Assembly: GCF_023630175.1 (NCBI RefSeq)
Contig: NZ_JALLIN010000024.1
Coordinates: forward strand, 1-64,000
DNA from: Streptomyces cellostaticus
GTDB taxonomy: Bacteria > Actinomycetota > Actinomycetes > Streptomycetales > Streptomycetaceae
Length of the DNA: 64,000 nucleotides
Direction of reading: 5' to 3'
The stretch's first letter is position 1; every line of letters begins with the position of its first letter. This document shows positions 42,641 through 51,117 of this stretch, in pieces. Below the pieces are notes generated by a model that saw nothing but the letters and a program-made list of their open reading frames with translations, made no database searches and was not told the DNA's origin. Made by a program: the position numbers and the translations under genes.

Positions 42641-43846
42641 TCAGTGCGCCGGTTTGAGCGGCAGCAGCACGCTGATGCGGAAGCCTCCACCAGGACGCGG
42701 GCCGGCGTCCAGGGTGCCGCCGACCATTCCGACCCGCTCCCGCATGCCGATCAGGCCGTGCCCCTGCCCGTCGGCGCCGCCCTCCTCGTACAGCTCGTGC
42801 GGGGCGCCCTTGCCGTCGTCCTCGACGAGCAGGCCGAGCCCGTCGTCGAAGTAGACGAGGCGCACGCTCGCGCCCGCGTTGGGCCCGCCGTGCTTGCGGG
42901 TGTTGGTGAGCGCCTCCTGCACGATGCGGTACGCGGTCAGCTCGACGCCGCTGGGCAGCGGGCGCGGGGTGCCCTCGACCTTGAAGTCGACGGGCAGGCC
43001 CGAGGTGCGGCACTGGTCGACGAGGTCGTCGATCTGGCCGACGTCCGGCTGCGGGACGTACTCCCCCGTCTCCTGGTGCTCGCCGGTCCGCAGCACGCCC
43101 AGCAGGCGGCGCATCTCGGCGAGGGCCTGCCGGCCGGTGGAGGAGATGGTCTCCAGGGCCTTCTTCGCCTGGTCGGGGGCGGCGTCGAGGACGTAGGCGG
43201 CGCCGTCGGCCTGCACCACCATCACCGACACGTTGTGCGCCACGACGTCGTGCAGCTCGCGTGCGATCCGGGCGCGCTCGGCGGCGACCGCGACCTTGGA
43301 CTGCGCCTCGCGCTCGCGCTCCAGCCGGGCGGCGCGCTCCTCGAGCTGCGCGAAGTAGGCGCGGCGGGTGCGCATCGAGTCGCCGAGCACCCAGGCCAGG
43401 GCGAACGGCACCGTCTGGAACACGGCTATCGCGAGCTGGCCCAGCACGCCGGTGTGGTCGGCGGGCCAGCGGATCTGGGCCAGGGCGGCCGCGAACAGAC
43501 TGACCGTGAGCGCGAGCCGGGAGGCCCAGCGCGCGCCCATCGTCGCGACCGTGTAGGTGATCACCAGCATGGCGAAGTCGGCGACGGTCGACTCGACGTC
43601 CAGGACGAGCTGGGCCAGCCCGGTCGCGAAGGCCAGCAGCAGCATCGGCTCGGGAAACCTGCGGCGCAACGCCACGACGACGCACAGCACGGCGGACACC
43701 GCCAGCCCCCCGGCGACCGGCATGTGGTGTCCGGGCGTCCTGCTGAGACTCACCACGCTCACACCGGAGATCCCGAACAGGAAGACGGCCCAGAAGCTGT
43801 CGACCCATGTCGGGTGCCGGCGGAGGAAGTCATAGAGGCGCTGCAC
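42641..43846 (-). CDS. HisKA_3-type sensor histidine kinase
   Basis: A 401-residue kinase with five or six membrane helices in the first 150 residues and no large extracellular domain, a coiled coil (AQLEERAARLEREREAQSK) and the H-box ERARIARELHDVVAHNVS. The ATPase part has EALTNTRKHGG and GHGLIGMRERVGMVGG. GTG 43846 follows TACTCT by seven bases, a leaderless start; GTG 43879 would add eleven residues. It forms a two-component system with the downstream regulator. Confidence 0.92.
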   Translation of the reverse strand: MQRLYDFLRRHPTWVDSFWAVFLFGISGVSVVSLSRTPGHHMPVAGGLAVSAVLCVVVALRRRFPEPMLLLAFATGLAQLVLDVESTVADFAMLVITYTVATMGARWASRLALTVSLFAAALAQIRWPADHTGVLGQLAIAVFQTVPFALAWVLGDSMRTRRAYFAQLEERAARLEREREAQSKVAVAAERARIARELHDVVAHNVSVMVVQADGAAYVLDAAPDQAKKALETISSTGRQALAEMRRLLGVLRTGEHQETGEYVPQPDVGQIDDLVDQCRTSGLPVDFKVEGTPRPLPSGVELTAYRIVQEALTNTRKHGGPNAGASVRLVYFDDGLGLLVEDDGKGAPHELYEEGGADGQGHGLIGMRERVGMVGGTLDAGPRPGGGFRISVLLPLKPAH

Positions 43847-43954
43847 GTAACCCAGAGTAGGGAGACGAAACGAGTGCACGGGTCAACCGGAGGGCCGATC
43901 CCCGCGGGGCACGCGTACTCCGCAAGGTGGAGGAAGTGATCACCTGTACGCCTG

Positions 43955-44116
43955 GTGCCGTGACCGGAAAGGTTCACCGGCGCGCGGCGTCCGGCACGGC
44001 ACCTCGCCGCGTCGTCGCATCACCCGAGTACGTCCGGTACGCGGGCGATGCTCCGCCTTGCGACGCACCGCACCGGACGCCGCGAGCCTTCCGGCAGACC
44101 TCTCCGGTCACAGCAC
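43955..44116. repeat. Dispersed element, copy 2, as a 162-bp imperfect palindrome
   Basis: The left arm (43955-44002, starting GTGCCGTGACCGG) is an inverted imperfect copy of the right arm (44065-44116, ending CCGGTCACAGCAC). The centre contains a second symmetric pair around AGTACGTCCGGTAC. The right arm matches 14220-14264. RNA from either strand would fold into a long hairpin. It carries no gene and looks like a mobile or extragenic palindromic element. Confidence 0.75.
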
Positions 44117-44128
44117 TAGTCTGTTCCG

Positions 44129-45148
44129 GTGACGGACGAGGCGACGGCGCGGAGCGGGCGCGAGGGACGCGGGTGGCGGCAGGCGGCCCACGAGGCGCTG
44201 TACGGGCCGCGCGGCTTCTACCGGCGGCCGGAGGGCCCGGCCGGGCACTTCCGTACGTCGGTGCACGCCTCCGCGCTGTTCGCGCACGCCGTGGCCCGGC
44301 TGCTGTGCCGGGTCGACGAGGCGCTCGGCCGGCCGGACGCCCTGGACTTCGTCGACATGGGGGCCGGGCGGGGTGAACTGGTCACCTCCGTGCTCGCGGC
44401 GCTGCCCCCCGGTGTGGCCGCCCGCGCGCGCGGGTACGCCGTCGAGCTCGCCGCACGTCCGGCGGCGCTGGACGAACGGATCGTCTGGCTGGGCGAGCCC
44501 CCGGAGACCGTCACCGGGCTGCTGTTCGCCAACGAGTGGCTGGACAACGTGCCGGTGGACGTAGCCGAGGTGGATCCGGCGGGAGTGCCCCGCATGGTGC
44601 TCGTCGCCGCGGACGGCACGGAGCGGCTCGGGGAGCCGGTGTCGGGGGCGGACGCGGACTGGCTGGCGCGATGGTGGCCGCTGCCCGCCGAGCAGGGGCT
44701 GCGCGCGGAGATCGGACGGCCCAGGGACGAGGCCTGGGCGGCCGCGGTGCGCCGGGTGGAGCGGGGGCTCGCGGTGGCCGTGGACTACGCGCACTCCGCC
44801 GGCGCGCGCCCGCTGTTCGGGACCCTCACCGGGTTCCGGGAGGGGCGCGAGACGGCGCCCGTACCGGACGGCTCCTGCGACCTCACGGCGCATGTCGCGC
44901 TGGACGCGTGCGCGGCGGCGCGCCCGCAGGCCGCCCCGCCCGCGCGCCTGCTCACGCAACGCGACGCCCTGCACGCCCTGCGCCTCACCGGGGCACGCCC
45001 CCCGCTCTCGCTGGCCGCCACCGACCCGGCGGCCTATGTGCGCGCCCTCACGAGCGCCGGTGAGGCCGCCGAGCTCACCGCCCCGGACGGACTCGGCGGC
45101 TTCGGCTGGCTGCTCCAGCCGGTCGGCGTCCCGGACCCGCTCGCCTGA
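44129..45148 (+). CDS. MidA/NDUFAF7-type SAM-dependent methyltransferase (DUF185)
   Basis: A 339-residue protein. Near the N-terminus it has GFYRRPEGPAGHFRTS (about residues 29-44), the counterpart of the family's substrate-site loop; the SAM loop is VDMGAGRGEL; ANEWLDNVPVDV matches the family's NE-x-DA-P motif. In mitochondria NDUFAF7 dimethylates an Arg of the complex I 49-kDa subunit, the NuoD homologue. The next gene, convergent and 21 bp away, is a NuoD paralogue. GTG 44129 follows TAGTCT by six bases; that -10 begins at the end of the palindromic element. Confidence 0.88.
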   Translation: MTDEATARSGREGRGWRQAAHEALYGPRGFYRRPEGPAGHFRTSVHASALFAHAVARLLCRVDEALGRPDALDFVDMGAGRGELVTSVLAALPPGVAARARGYAVELAARPAALDERIVWLGEPPETVTGLLFANEWLDNVPVDVAEVDPAGVPRMVLVAADGTERLGEPVSGADADWLARWWPLPAEQGLRAEIGRPRDEAWAAAVRRVERGLAVAVDYAHSAGARPLFGTLTGFREGRETAPVPDGSCDLTAHVALDACAAARPQAAPPARLLTQRDALHALRLTGARPPLSLAATDPAAYVRALTSAGEAAELTAPDGLGGFGWLLQPVGVPDPLA

Positions 45149-45169
45149 GCACGGCCGGCCGCCCGGGCG

Positions 45170-46318
45170 CTACTTGTCGATGTCGCCGACCACGAAGAAC
45201 ATCGACCCCAGGATCGCCACCATGTCCGCCACCAGCGTCCCCGGCAGCAGTTCGGTCAGCGCCTGGATGTTGTTGTACGACGCCGAGCGCAGCTTCATCC
45301 GGTACGGGGTCTTCTCACCCTTGCTGACCAGGTAGTAGCCGTTGATGCCGAGCGGGTTCTCGGTCCACGCGTACGTGTGTCCCTCGGGTGCCTTCAGCAC
45401 CTTGGGCAGCCGCTGGTTGACCGGACCCGGCGGCAGCCCGGCCAGCCGGTCCAGGCAGGCGTCGGCGAGGTCCAGCGCGTTGTGGGTCTGCTCCAGGAGG
45501 CATTCGAAACGGGCCAGGCAGTCGCCCTCGTCCCGGGTGACGACCTTCAGGGTGTCCTGGAGCTCGCCGTACGCCAGGTAGGGCTCGTCACGGCGCAGGT
45601 CGAAGTCGACGCCGGAACCGCGCGCGATGGGCCCGCTGACGCCGTAGGCGTGCACGGCCTCCGGCGCGAGTTCTCCCACGCCCCTCGTGCGCCCCCGGAA
45701 GATCTCGTTGCCGAGCACCAGGTCGTCGAAGACGTCCATGCGGGAGCGCACGGCGGCGACGGCGGCACGCGCGCGTGCCGTCCACCCGGCCGGCAGGTCC
45801 TCCTTGAGGCCGCCGACCCGGTTGAACATGTAGTGCATGCGCCCGCCGGAGACCTCCTCCATGACGTTCTGGAGCACCTCGCGCTCCCGGAACGCGTAGA
45901 ACACCGGGGTGATCCCGCCCAGCTCCAGCGGATACGACCCGAGGAACATCAGGTGGTTCAGCACCCGGTTCAGCTCGGCGAGCAGCGTGCGCGTCCACAC
46001 CGCGCGCTCGGGGACCTCCATGCCGAGCATCCGCTCCACGGCGAGGACGACCCCCAGCTCGTTGGAGAACGCCGACAGCCAGTCGTGGCGGTTGGCGAGC
46101 ATGATGATCTGCCGGTAGTCGCGCGCCTCGAAGAGCTTCTCCGCGCCCCGGTGCATGTAGCCGATCACCGGCTCCGCGCGCTGGATGCGCTCGCCGTCCA
46201 GCACCAGCTTGAGCCGCAGCACGCCGTGCGTGGACGGATGCTGGGGGCCGATGTTGAGCACCATGTCGGTGCTCTCGGCGGCGCCGCCGACGCCGACCGT
46301 CGTCTCCGTCGCAGTCAT
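45170..46318 (-). CDS. nuoD2: NADH-quinone oxidoreductase subunit D paralogue (NuoD2)
   Basis: A 382-residue homologue of the 49-kDa complex I subunit, somewhat shorter than the operon-encoded NuoD. Family segments: NIGPQHPSTHGVLRL, YMHRGAEKLFE, LANRHDWLSAFSNELG, NRVLNHLMFLGS, and the C-terminal GTLVADMVAILGSMFFVVGDID. The Arg of HRG (Arg57), equivalent to the site methylated in mitochondria, is kept. No other nuo gene is nearby. ATG 46318 has GGGGAGA upstream. Whether it joins complex I or another hydrogenase-like complex is open. Confidence 0.92.
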   Translation of the reverse strand: MTATETTVGVGGAAESTDMVLNIGPQHPSTHGVLRLKLVLDGERIQRAEPVIGYMHRGAEKLFEARDYRQIIMLANRHDWLSAFSNELGVVLAVERMLGMEVPERAVWTRTLLAELNRVLNHLMFLGSYPLELGGITPVFYAFREREVLQNVMEEVSGGRMHYMFNRVGGLKEDLPAGWTARARAAVAAVRSRMDVFDDLVLGNEIFRGRTRGVGELAPEAVHAYGVSGPIARGSGVDFDLRRDEPYLAYGELQDTLKVVTRDEGDCLARFECLLEQTHNALDLADACLDRLAGLPPGPVNQRLPKVLKAPEGHTYAWTENPLGINGYYLVSKGEKTPYRMKLRSASYNNIQALTELLPGTLVADMVAILGSMFFVVGDIDK

Positions 46319-46333
46319 GGAACCAGTCTCCCC

Positions 46334-46343
46334 TACGTACGCT
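46334..46343. promoter_or_regulatory. Overlapping divergent -10 boxes
   Basis: The 31-bp gap between nuoD2 and the PH-domain gene contains TACGTACGCT. TACGCT (46338-46343) ends six bases before the rightward ATG 46350; the self-complementary TACGTA (46334-46339) can serve leftward. The two promoters cannot easily be occupied together. Confidence 0.45.
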
Positions 46344-46349
46344 GGCCGC

Positions 46350-46853
46350 ATGGAGACGGGGAGCCCGGCGGAGACCGGGGCGGCGGGGGACGAGCCGGTG
46401 TGGCGGGGACTGCCGCCCGGGCTGCTGCGCATGCGCCGGCTGCTGCTGCTGGTGTGGACGGCCGTGCTCGCCCTGGCGGCGGGGCTGCTGCCGGGCCTGC
46501 TCGCGGGACCGGTCTGGGGCACCTTCGCGCTGCTCCCCGTGGCCCTGGCCGCGTGGTTCTGGCGGCTGCTCGGCCGCAACTGGCGGTCCTGGCGGTACGC
46601 CGAGCGCGCCGACGACCTGCTGATCCGCCGCGGCGTGCTGTGGCGCGAGGAGACCGTGGTGCCCTACGGGCGGATGCAGCTCGTGGAGGTCACCTCGGGT
46701 CCCCTGGAGCGTTACTTCGATCTGGCCAGCGTCCAGTTGCACACCGCGGCCGCGGCGACCGACGCCGTCGTCCCGGGGCTGGACCCGGCCGAGGCGGAAC
46801 GGCTGCGCGACCGGCTCAGCGAGCTGGGCGAGGCCCGGTCGGCGGGGCTGTGA
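46350..46853 (+). CDS. Bacterial PH-domain (bPH2) membrane protein, small subunit
   Basis: A 167-residue YdbS-like protein: two hydrophobic helices (about 30-75) followed by a bPH2 domain (LLIRRGVLWREETVVPYGRM, then ERYFDLASVQLHTAAA). ATG 46350 follows TACGCT by six bases, a leaderless start. Its stop overlaps the GTG of the larger bPH2 gene, so the two are made together and probably form a complex. YdbS/YdbT pairs protect some bacteria against membrane-active compounds. Confidence 0.87.
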   Translation: METGSPAETGAAGDEPVWRGLPPGLLRMRRLLLLVWTAVLALAAGLLPGLLAGPVWGTFALLPVALAAWFWRLLGRNWRSWRYAERADDLLIRRGVLWREETVVPYGRMQLVEVTSGPLERYFDLASVQLHTAAAATDAVVPGLDPAEAERLRDRLSELGEARSAGL

Positions 46854-48175
46854 CGGCCCCCGTCCCCGGCGGCGTGCCGGACCGCCCGCCGGTCGCCGAG
46901 CGGCGGCTGCACCCCGTCACGCCGTTCCGGCGGGCCTGGGCGCCGCTCGCCGTGCTCGCCGGCTGGGCCGTGCACGACCCGAACGCGGCGCAGGAACAGC
47001 TCACGAGGCTGACCGGCACCATGCTGCTCACGGGGCTCAGCGTGCTGGTCCCGGCGGCCGGCCTGTACGGCTTCCTGTCCTGGTGGTTCACGCACTTCGC
47101 GGTCACCGGCGGCGAACTGCGCATCCGCACCGGCCTGCTGTTCCGGCGCACCGCGCACATTCGGCTGGAACGCATCCAGGCGGTGGACGTCACCCGGCCG
47201 CTCCTCGCGCGCGTGGCGGGGGTGGCCAAGCTCCGCATCGACGTCGTCGGCGCCGCCCGGAAGGACGAACTCGCCTTCCTGGGCGAGCGCGAGGCGCGCG
47301 CCCTGCGCGCGGAACTGCTGGCGCGCGCGGCGGGCTTCGCGCCCGAGACGGCGCGGGAGGTCGGCGAGGCGCCGGCGCGGGAACTGCTGCGCGTGCCGCC
47401 GCGCGCGCTGGTGCTCTCGCTGCTGCTGACGGGCGCCACCTGGGGATCGCTGGCCGCCGCCCTGGTCGTACCGCCCCTGCTCTGGTTCGCCACGCACAGC
47501 GTGTGGACGGTCCTCGCCACCGCCGTGCCGCTGCTGGGCGCCGCGGGCGCGAGCAGCGCGGGCCGGTTCGTCGCCGAGTACGGCTGGTCGGTGGGCGAGT
47601 CCCCGGACGGGCTGCGCATCGACCGCGGACTGCTCGACCGCGCGCACGAGACGGTCCCGCCGGGCCGGGTCCAGACGGTGCGGCTCGTGGAGCCGCTGCT
47701 GTGGCGGCGGCCGGGCTGGGTGCGGGTGGAACTGGACGTGGCCGGATCCGACAACTCGGTGCTGGTGCCGGTCGCCCCGCGCCCGGTCGCCGAATCGGTC
47801 GTCGCGCGCGTGCTGCCCGGCGTGACCGTACCGGCGTCGGCGGCCCGGCCACCGCGCCGGGCCCGCTGGTGCGTACCGGTGTGGTGGCGCGGTCACGGCC
47901 TCGTGGTCACGGACGCGGTGTTCGCCGCCCGGCACGGCCTGCTGCGCCGGCGGCTGTCCCTGGTCCCGCACGCCAAGGTGCAGAGCGTGCGGCTCACCCA
48001 GGGACCCTGGGGGCGGCTGTGGCGGCTCGCCGACGTGCACGTGGACACGGGAGCCGGCGGGACCGTCACGGCCCGGCTGCGTGACGCGGAGGAGGCCGCC
48101 CGGCTGCTGCGCGCCCAGGCGGAGCGCTCCCGCACCGGCCGCCGGGACGCCCGCCCGGACCGCTGGATGGCCTGA
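46850..48175 (+). CDS. bPH2-domain membrane protein, large subunit (YdbT-like)
   Basis: A 441-residue protein with membrane helices near residues 40-80 and 185-230 and three bPH2 segments, each with the R-x-G-LL-R-x-H/T motif: LRIRTGLLFRRTAHIRLERI, LRIDRGLLDRAHETVPPGRV and FAARHGLLRRRLSLVPHAKV. GTG 46850 overlaps the stop of the small subunit gene. A terminator follows. Confidence 0.88.
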   Translation: MTAPVPGGVPDRPPVAERRLHPVTPFRRAWAPLAVLAGWAVHDPNAAQEQLTRLTGTMLLTGLSVLVPAAGLYGFLSWWFTHFAVTGGELRIRTGLLFRRTAHIRLERIQAVDVTRPLLARVAGVAKLRIDVVGAARKDELAFLGEREARALRAELLARAAGFAPETAREVGEAPARELLRVPPRALVLSLLLTGATWGSLAAALVVPPLLWFATHSVWTVLATAVPLLGAAGASSAGRFVAEYGWSVGESPDGLRIDRGLLDRAHETVPPGRVQTVRLVEPLLWRRPGWVRVELDVAGSDNSVLVPVAPRPVAESVVARVLPGVTVPASAARPPRRARWCVPVWWRGHGLVVTDAVFAARHGLLRRRLSLVPHAKVQSVRLTQGPWGRLWRLADVHVDTGAGGTVTARLRDAEEAARLLRAQAERSRTGRRDARPDRWMA

Positions 48176-48201
48176 TCGGGGCGGCCGCCGGGTACGACGG
48201 A

Positions 48202-48229
48202 GCCCGGCGCCCCTGGTGGGGTGCCGGGC
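48202..48229. terminator. Terminator between the bPH2 pair and a convergent gene
   Basis: GCCCGGCGCCCC (48202-48213) pairs with GGGGTGCCGGGC (48218-48229, one G-U pair) around TGGT, followed by CCTTCC. Confidence 0.75.
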
Positions 48230-48260
48230 CCTTCCGTTCCTGCGGGTGCGCGGTGCCGGT

Positions 48261-49691
48261 TCAGGAGGCCGCGCTGCGCAGCCCCTGGATGTCGATCTGC
48301 TCCGTCTCGTCGTGCGCGGTCAGGTCGATGACCTGACCGGCCCCGCGCACCTGGTCGTCGCCGGTCTTGAACTCGGCCTCGGCCTCGGCCTTGTGCAGCG
48401 CGAGGGCCTCCTGGCCGACCACGTCGGCCAGGTCCTCGTTCTGCACCGAGTCCAGCGCCTCGGCCGAGGTGTCCTTGTGGGTGCCGAAGAAGTCGAACCC
48501 GCCCTCGACCACGGGGCGCGGGGCGGGCGCGGCCGGTACGACGGCCACCGCGGTCGGCACCGTGAAGTGCCCCGCGGGCTGCTGCCCGGCGGACTTGGCG
48601 GGCTGGGCCGGGGCCGTCGTGGCGGCGGCCGGGCGCGTGTGCTCCCCGGCCGCCCCGGGCTTCCCCTGCGCCTCGTCCTCCTGGCCGGCGGCCTCGCTCC
48701 CGGGAGCGCCGGCCGCTTCCGTCGCACCCTCCGCGGCGCCCTCTCGTCCACCGTCCGCCCCGAGCGGCACGGACGCGGCGGCCGACTTCTCGGCACTGGC
48801 GTCGGCGTCCGGCCCGCCGCCGGTACCGGGACCGGGCTGCGTGGCGGGCCCGGCACCGGGCGCGGGAGCGTCGACGGCCGGCTCGGCGGGAGCGGCGCCG
48901 TCCGGCTCGGCGGCGGCACCGGCGGCCGGCTCGGCGGGGGCACCGGCGTCGGGAGCGGGAGCGGGAGCGGGAGTGCCGGGCTCGGCGGGGGCCTCGGCGT
49001 CGGGCGCGGGAGCGGGAGTGCCGGGCTCGGCGGGGGCCTCGGCGTCGAACCGGGCCAGTGCCGTCGCGGCCCGCAGGTACAGGCGCGATCCCTCGGGCGA
49101 GAACACCGCGCCGGGCTCCGGCTTCTCCTCGCCGGACGGCTCCGCCGCCTCGGAGGCCTCGGCCGCCCCGGGCCCGGCGGGTGCCTCCGGCTCGGCGCTG
49201 CGCGCGGGCGGCAGCGCGAGCGCGCCGGACGGCTCGCCCGCCTCGATCTCCAGCAGCCGGCGTCCCTCCAGGGCGCTCGCCCGCTCGGTCTCGGCGGTCG
49301 CGTAGCGGCGCAGCAGGGCCGCGTGCTCGTTGCGCAGCCCGGCCAGCTCCGCGCGCTTGGCGCGCAGCCGCCGCTCCAGCTTGGTGCGCAGCTCCCGGGA
49401 CTCCTCGAGATCGGTCTCCAGTTCGGCTACCCGCTCCTCGAAGCGCCACTCGTCGCCGGCACGCGCGCGCGTGAGGTCGGCGACCTGCTTGCCCGCATGG
49501 GTGTCCCAGCGGCGCATCACGACGGCACCGGCGACCGCGGTCGCCGCGGCGACCGCGGCCAGCGCGCGCAACACGGTGGCCGCGGAGAACACCCAGGGAC
49601 CCAGCGCGCAGACGACGGGGACTCCGGCGATCGCCGACAGTGGCAACAGCCGGTGCAGAGGCGGGGAATGGCGGTGGCGTCCACGTGGCAT
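48261..49691 (-). CDS. Membrane-anchored coiled-coil protein with Ala/Pro/Glu-rich region
   Basis: A 476-residue protein of unknown function. Two hydrophobic segments lie in the first 60 residues, followed by a coiled coil (about 80-125: RVAELETDLEESRELRTKLE), a long low-complexity Ala/Pro/Glu/Gly region (about 140-370) with a tandem repeat, and a conserved-looking acidic tail (GGFDFFGTHKDTSAEAL onward). ATG 49691 follows TAAGTT by seven bases. The layout suggests a scaffold or tether at the inner membrane. Confidence 0.75.
   Translation of the reverse strand: MPRGRHRHSPPLHRLLPLSAIAGVPVVCALGPWVFSAATVLRALAAVAAATAVAGAVVMRRWDTHAGKQVADLTRARAGDEWRFEERVAELETDLEESRELRTKLERRLRAKRAELAGLRNEHAALLRRYATAETERASALEGRRLLEIEAGEPSGALALPPARSAEPEAPAGPGAAEASEAAEPSGEEKPEPGAVFSPEGSRLYLRAATALARFDAEAPAEPGTPAPAPDAEAPAEPGTPAPAPAPDAGAPAEPAAGAAAEPDGAAPAEPAVDAPAPGAGPATQPGPGTGGGPDADASAEKSAAASVPLGADGGREGAAEGATEAAGAPGSEAAGQEDEAQGKPGAAGEHTRPAAATTAPAQPAKSAGQQPAGHFTVPTAVAVVPAAPAPRPVVEGGFDFFGTHKDTSAEALDSVQNEDLADVVGQEALALHKAEAEAEFKTGDDQVRGAGQVIDLTAHDETEQIDIQGLRSAAS
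48961..49047. repeat. 45-bp tandem repeat inside a coding region
   Basis: Two adjacent copies (48961-49005 and 49006-49047, the second lacking its last three bases) encode the protein repeat DAEAPAEPGTPAPAP. They are identical over 42 bases and are likely to vary in number between strains. Confidence 0.8.
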
Positions 49692-49787
49692 GGCCAGAAA
49701 CTTACCGCGCGTAGGCGAATCATGGGTCCCCGCACCGTAAAATCACGGCCACACCGACAGCTTCACCGGCCCCGGCGGCCCCAGGGG

Positions 49788-50915
49788 TCAGCGGTCGCCG
49801 AGCCTTCCGCTGATCCACTGCAGCGCCGGCGGGATCTCCCGTCGCCAGGTGTTGAAGTTGTGCCCGCCGCTGTCCAGGATGATCGACGAGATCCGGGTCC
49901 GGCCCGTGGCCTTGACCCGCCCTATGAACCGGAGCGTGTCCCGGTAGTTGTGCTCGCCGACCCGGCTGCTGGTGACGAGCAGTGAGGTGTCGGGCGCGGG
50001 GGCGTGCTTGAGGAGCCACCACAGGTCGGCGCGGTCGCGCAGCTTCCGGTCGCCGTGGAAGAGGTCACCGGTCGTGGGGTCGATCGGCGCCCTGTAGTAC
50101 GGCGACAGACCCGCTCCGGCCGCGTACACGTCCGGGTGGCGCATGGCCAGCTTCAGCGCGCAGTAGCCACCCGTGGAGTCGCCGATGACACCCCAGCTCC
50201 CGGGGCGCCTGCCCACCCGGTAGTGGGCCAGCACGGCCTGGGGGAGGTCCTCGGCGAAGAACGTCTCCGTCCGCGGCCCGCCCGGGACGTCCACGCACTC
50301 GGTGTCCCGCGGCGGCGCCACGGTCGGCCGCAGCATCACCAGGATCATCGGCTGCATCCGCCCGTCCTTGGCCAGCTCCTGCGCCGTGCGCGGATAGTTC
50401 AGCCTGTTCACCAGCGCCTGCGCCGTACCGGGGTAGCCGGTCAGCACGACCGCCGCCGGGAACGTGCGCGTGCGGTACCGCGGCTGGAAGTACTCGGGGG
50501 GCAGGTAGACGTACGCCGGTGAGGCGAGGCGGGACCCGCGGCCCACGATGGCGACCTGCTGGATCCGCCCCGCCGTTCGCGGCCCGGAGCCCGTCACGCC
50601 CGGCACCGGGGAGGTGGAGAGCACCTGCAGCGGGCCGCCGCCGCCGGCGCCCGAGGAGTGGTCGACGATGACGCCCTGCTCGGTCTCCCGGCCGAACAGG
50701 TCCGCCCAGCCGGCGTAGAAGCCGAAGGCCTGGTTGGCGCCGATCCCCAGGGAGGCGAGGAGGGCGAGCTGTGTGGCGAGGAGCAGACCGACCCGTCCGC
50801 CGACGGACCGCCAGCTCCGCCGGGCCAGCCTCGGCCACACCCACACCGTGGCGACGAACAGAGCCGCGGCGAGCACGATCGTCAGCACCAGCACCTTGTT
50901 GCTCGTGAGACCCAT
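49788..50915 (-). CDS. Esterase / mycolyltransferase-like alpha-beta hydrolase
   Basis: A 375-residue protein of the esterase D (antigen 85-like) family. Two membrane helices lie in the first 70 residues. The extracellular hydrolase part has YVYLPPEYF, AVVLTGYPG, the nucleophile elbow GDSTGG (Ser in the GxSxG position), and the final His in DSGGHNFNTWRREIP. The substrate is unknown; cell-surface acyl transfer is possible. It is divergent from the MprF-like gene. Confidence 0.85.
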   Translation of the reverse strand: MGLTSNKVLVLTIVLAAALFVATVWVWPRLARRSWRSVGGRVGLLLATQLALLASLGIGANQAFGFYAGWADLFGRETEQGVIVDHSSGAGGGGPLQVLSTSPVPGVTGSGPRTAGRIQQVAIVGRGSRLASPAYVYLPPEYFQPRYRTRTFPAAVVLTGYPGTAQALVNRLNYPRTAQELAKDGRMQPMILVMLRPTVAPPRDTECVDVPGGPRTETFFAEDLPQAVLAHYRVGRRPGSWGVIGDSTGGYCALKLAMRHPDVYAAGAGLSPYYRAPIDPTTGDLFHGDRKLRDRADLWWLLKHAPAPDTSLLVTSSRVGEHNYRDTLRFIGRVKATGRTRISSIILDSGGHNFNTWRREIPPALQWISGRLGDR

Positions 50916-51020
50916 GGGCTGTTTCCGCCTGCGCTTTCCGCCCGTGGTCCGCCCACACTTCGTCGCTAGGGCTTGCCCGGGGCTTTCCTTGGCCTTTGAC
51001 CCGGCTTTCCGGAGGGGAGT

Positions 51021-51048
51021 GAACCTCTCTCCCCGAGACACCGTCCTA
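51021..51048 (+). promoter_or_regulatory. SigE-type promoter of the MprF-like gene
   Basis: GAACC (51021-51025) and CGTCCTA (51042-51048), 16 bases apart, match the ECF pattern of SigE promoters (AAC at -35, TC at -10). Transcription would start near 51054, about 64 bases before the ATG at 51118. SigE itself is encoded at 21030. Confidence 0.55.
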
Positions 51049-51117
51049 GAGGGCGCAATGTCGCCGGATGCCCGATCGGCACCGGATTCAAGGTCTCTCG
51101 CAGAACTACGGGATGCG

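Noticed and set aside
43927..44376. Open frame running through the palindromic element into the methyltransferase gene
   Set aside because: Its sequence is the repeat itself followed by a shadow of the real gene.
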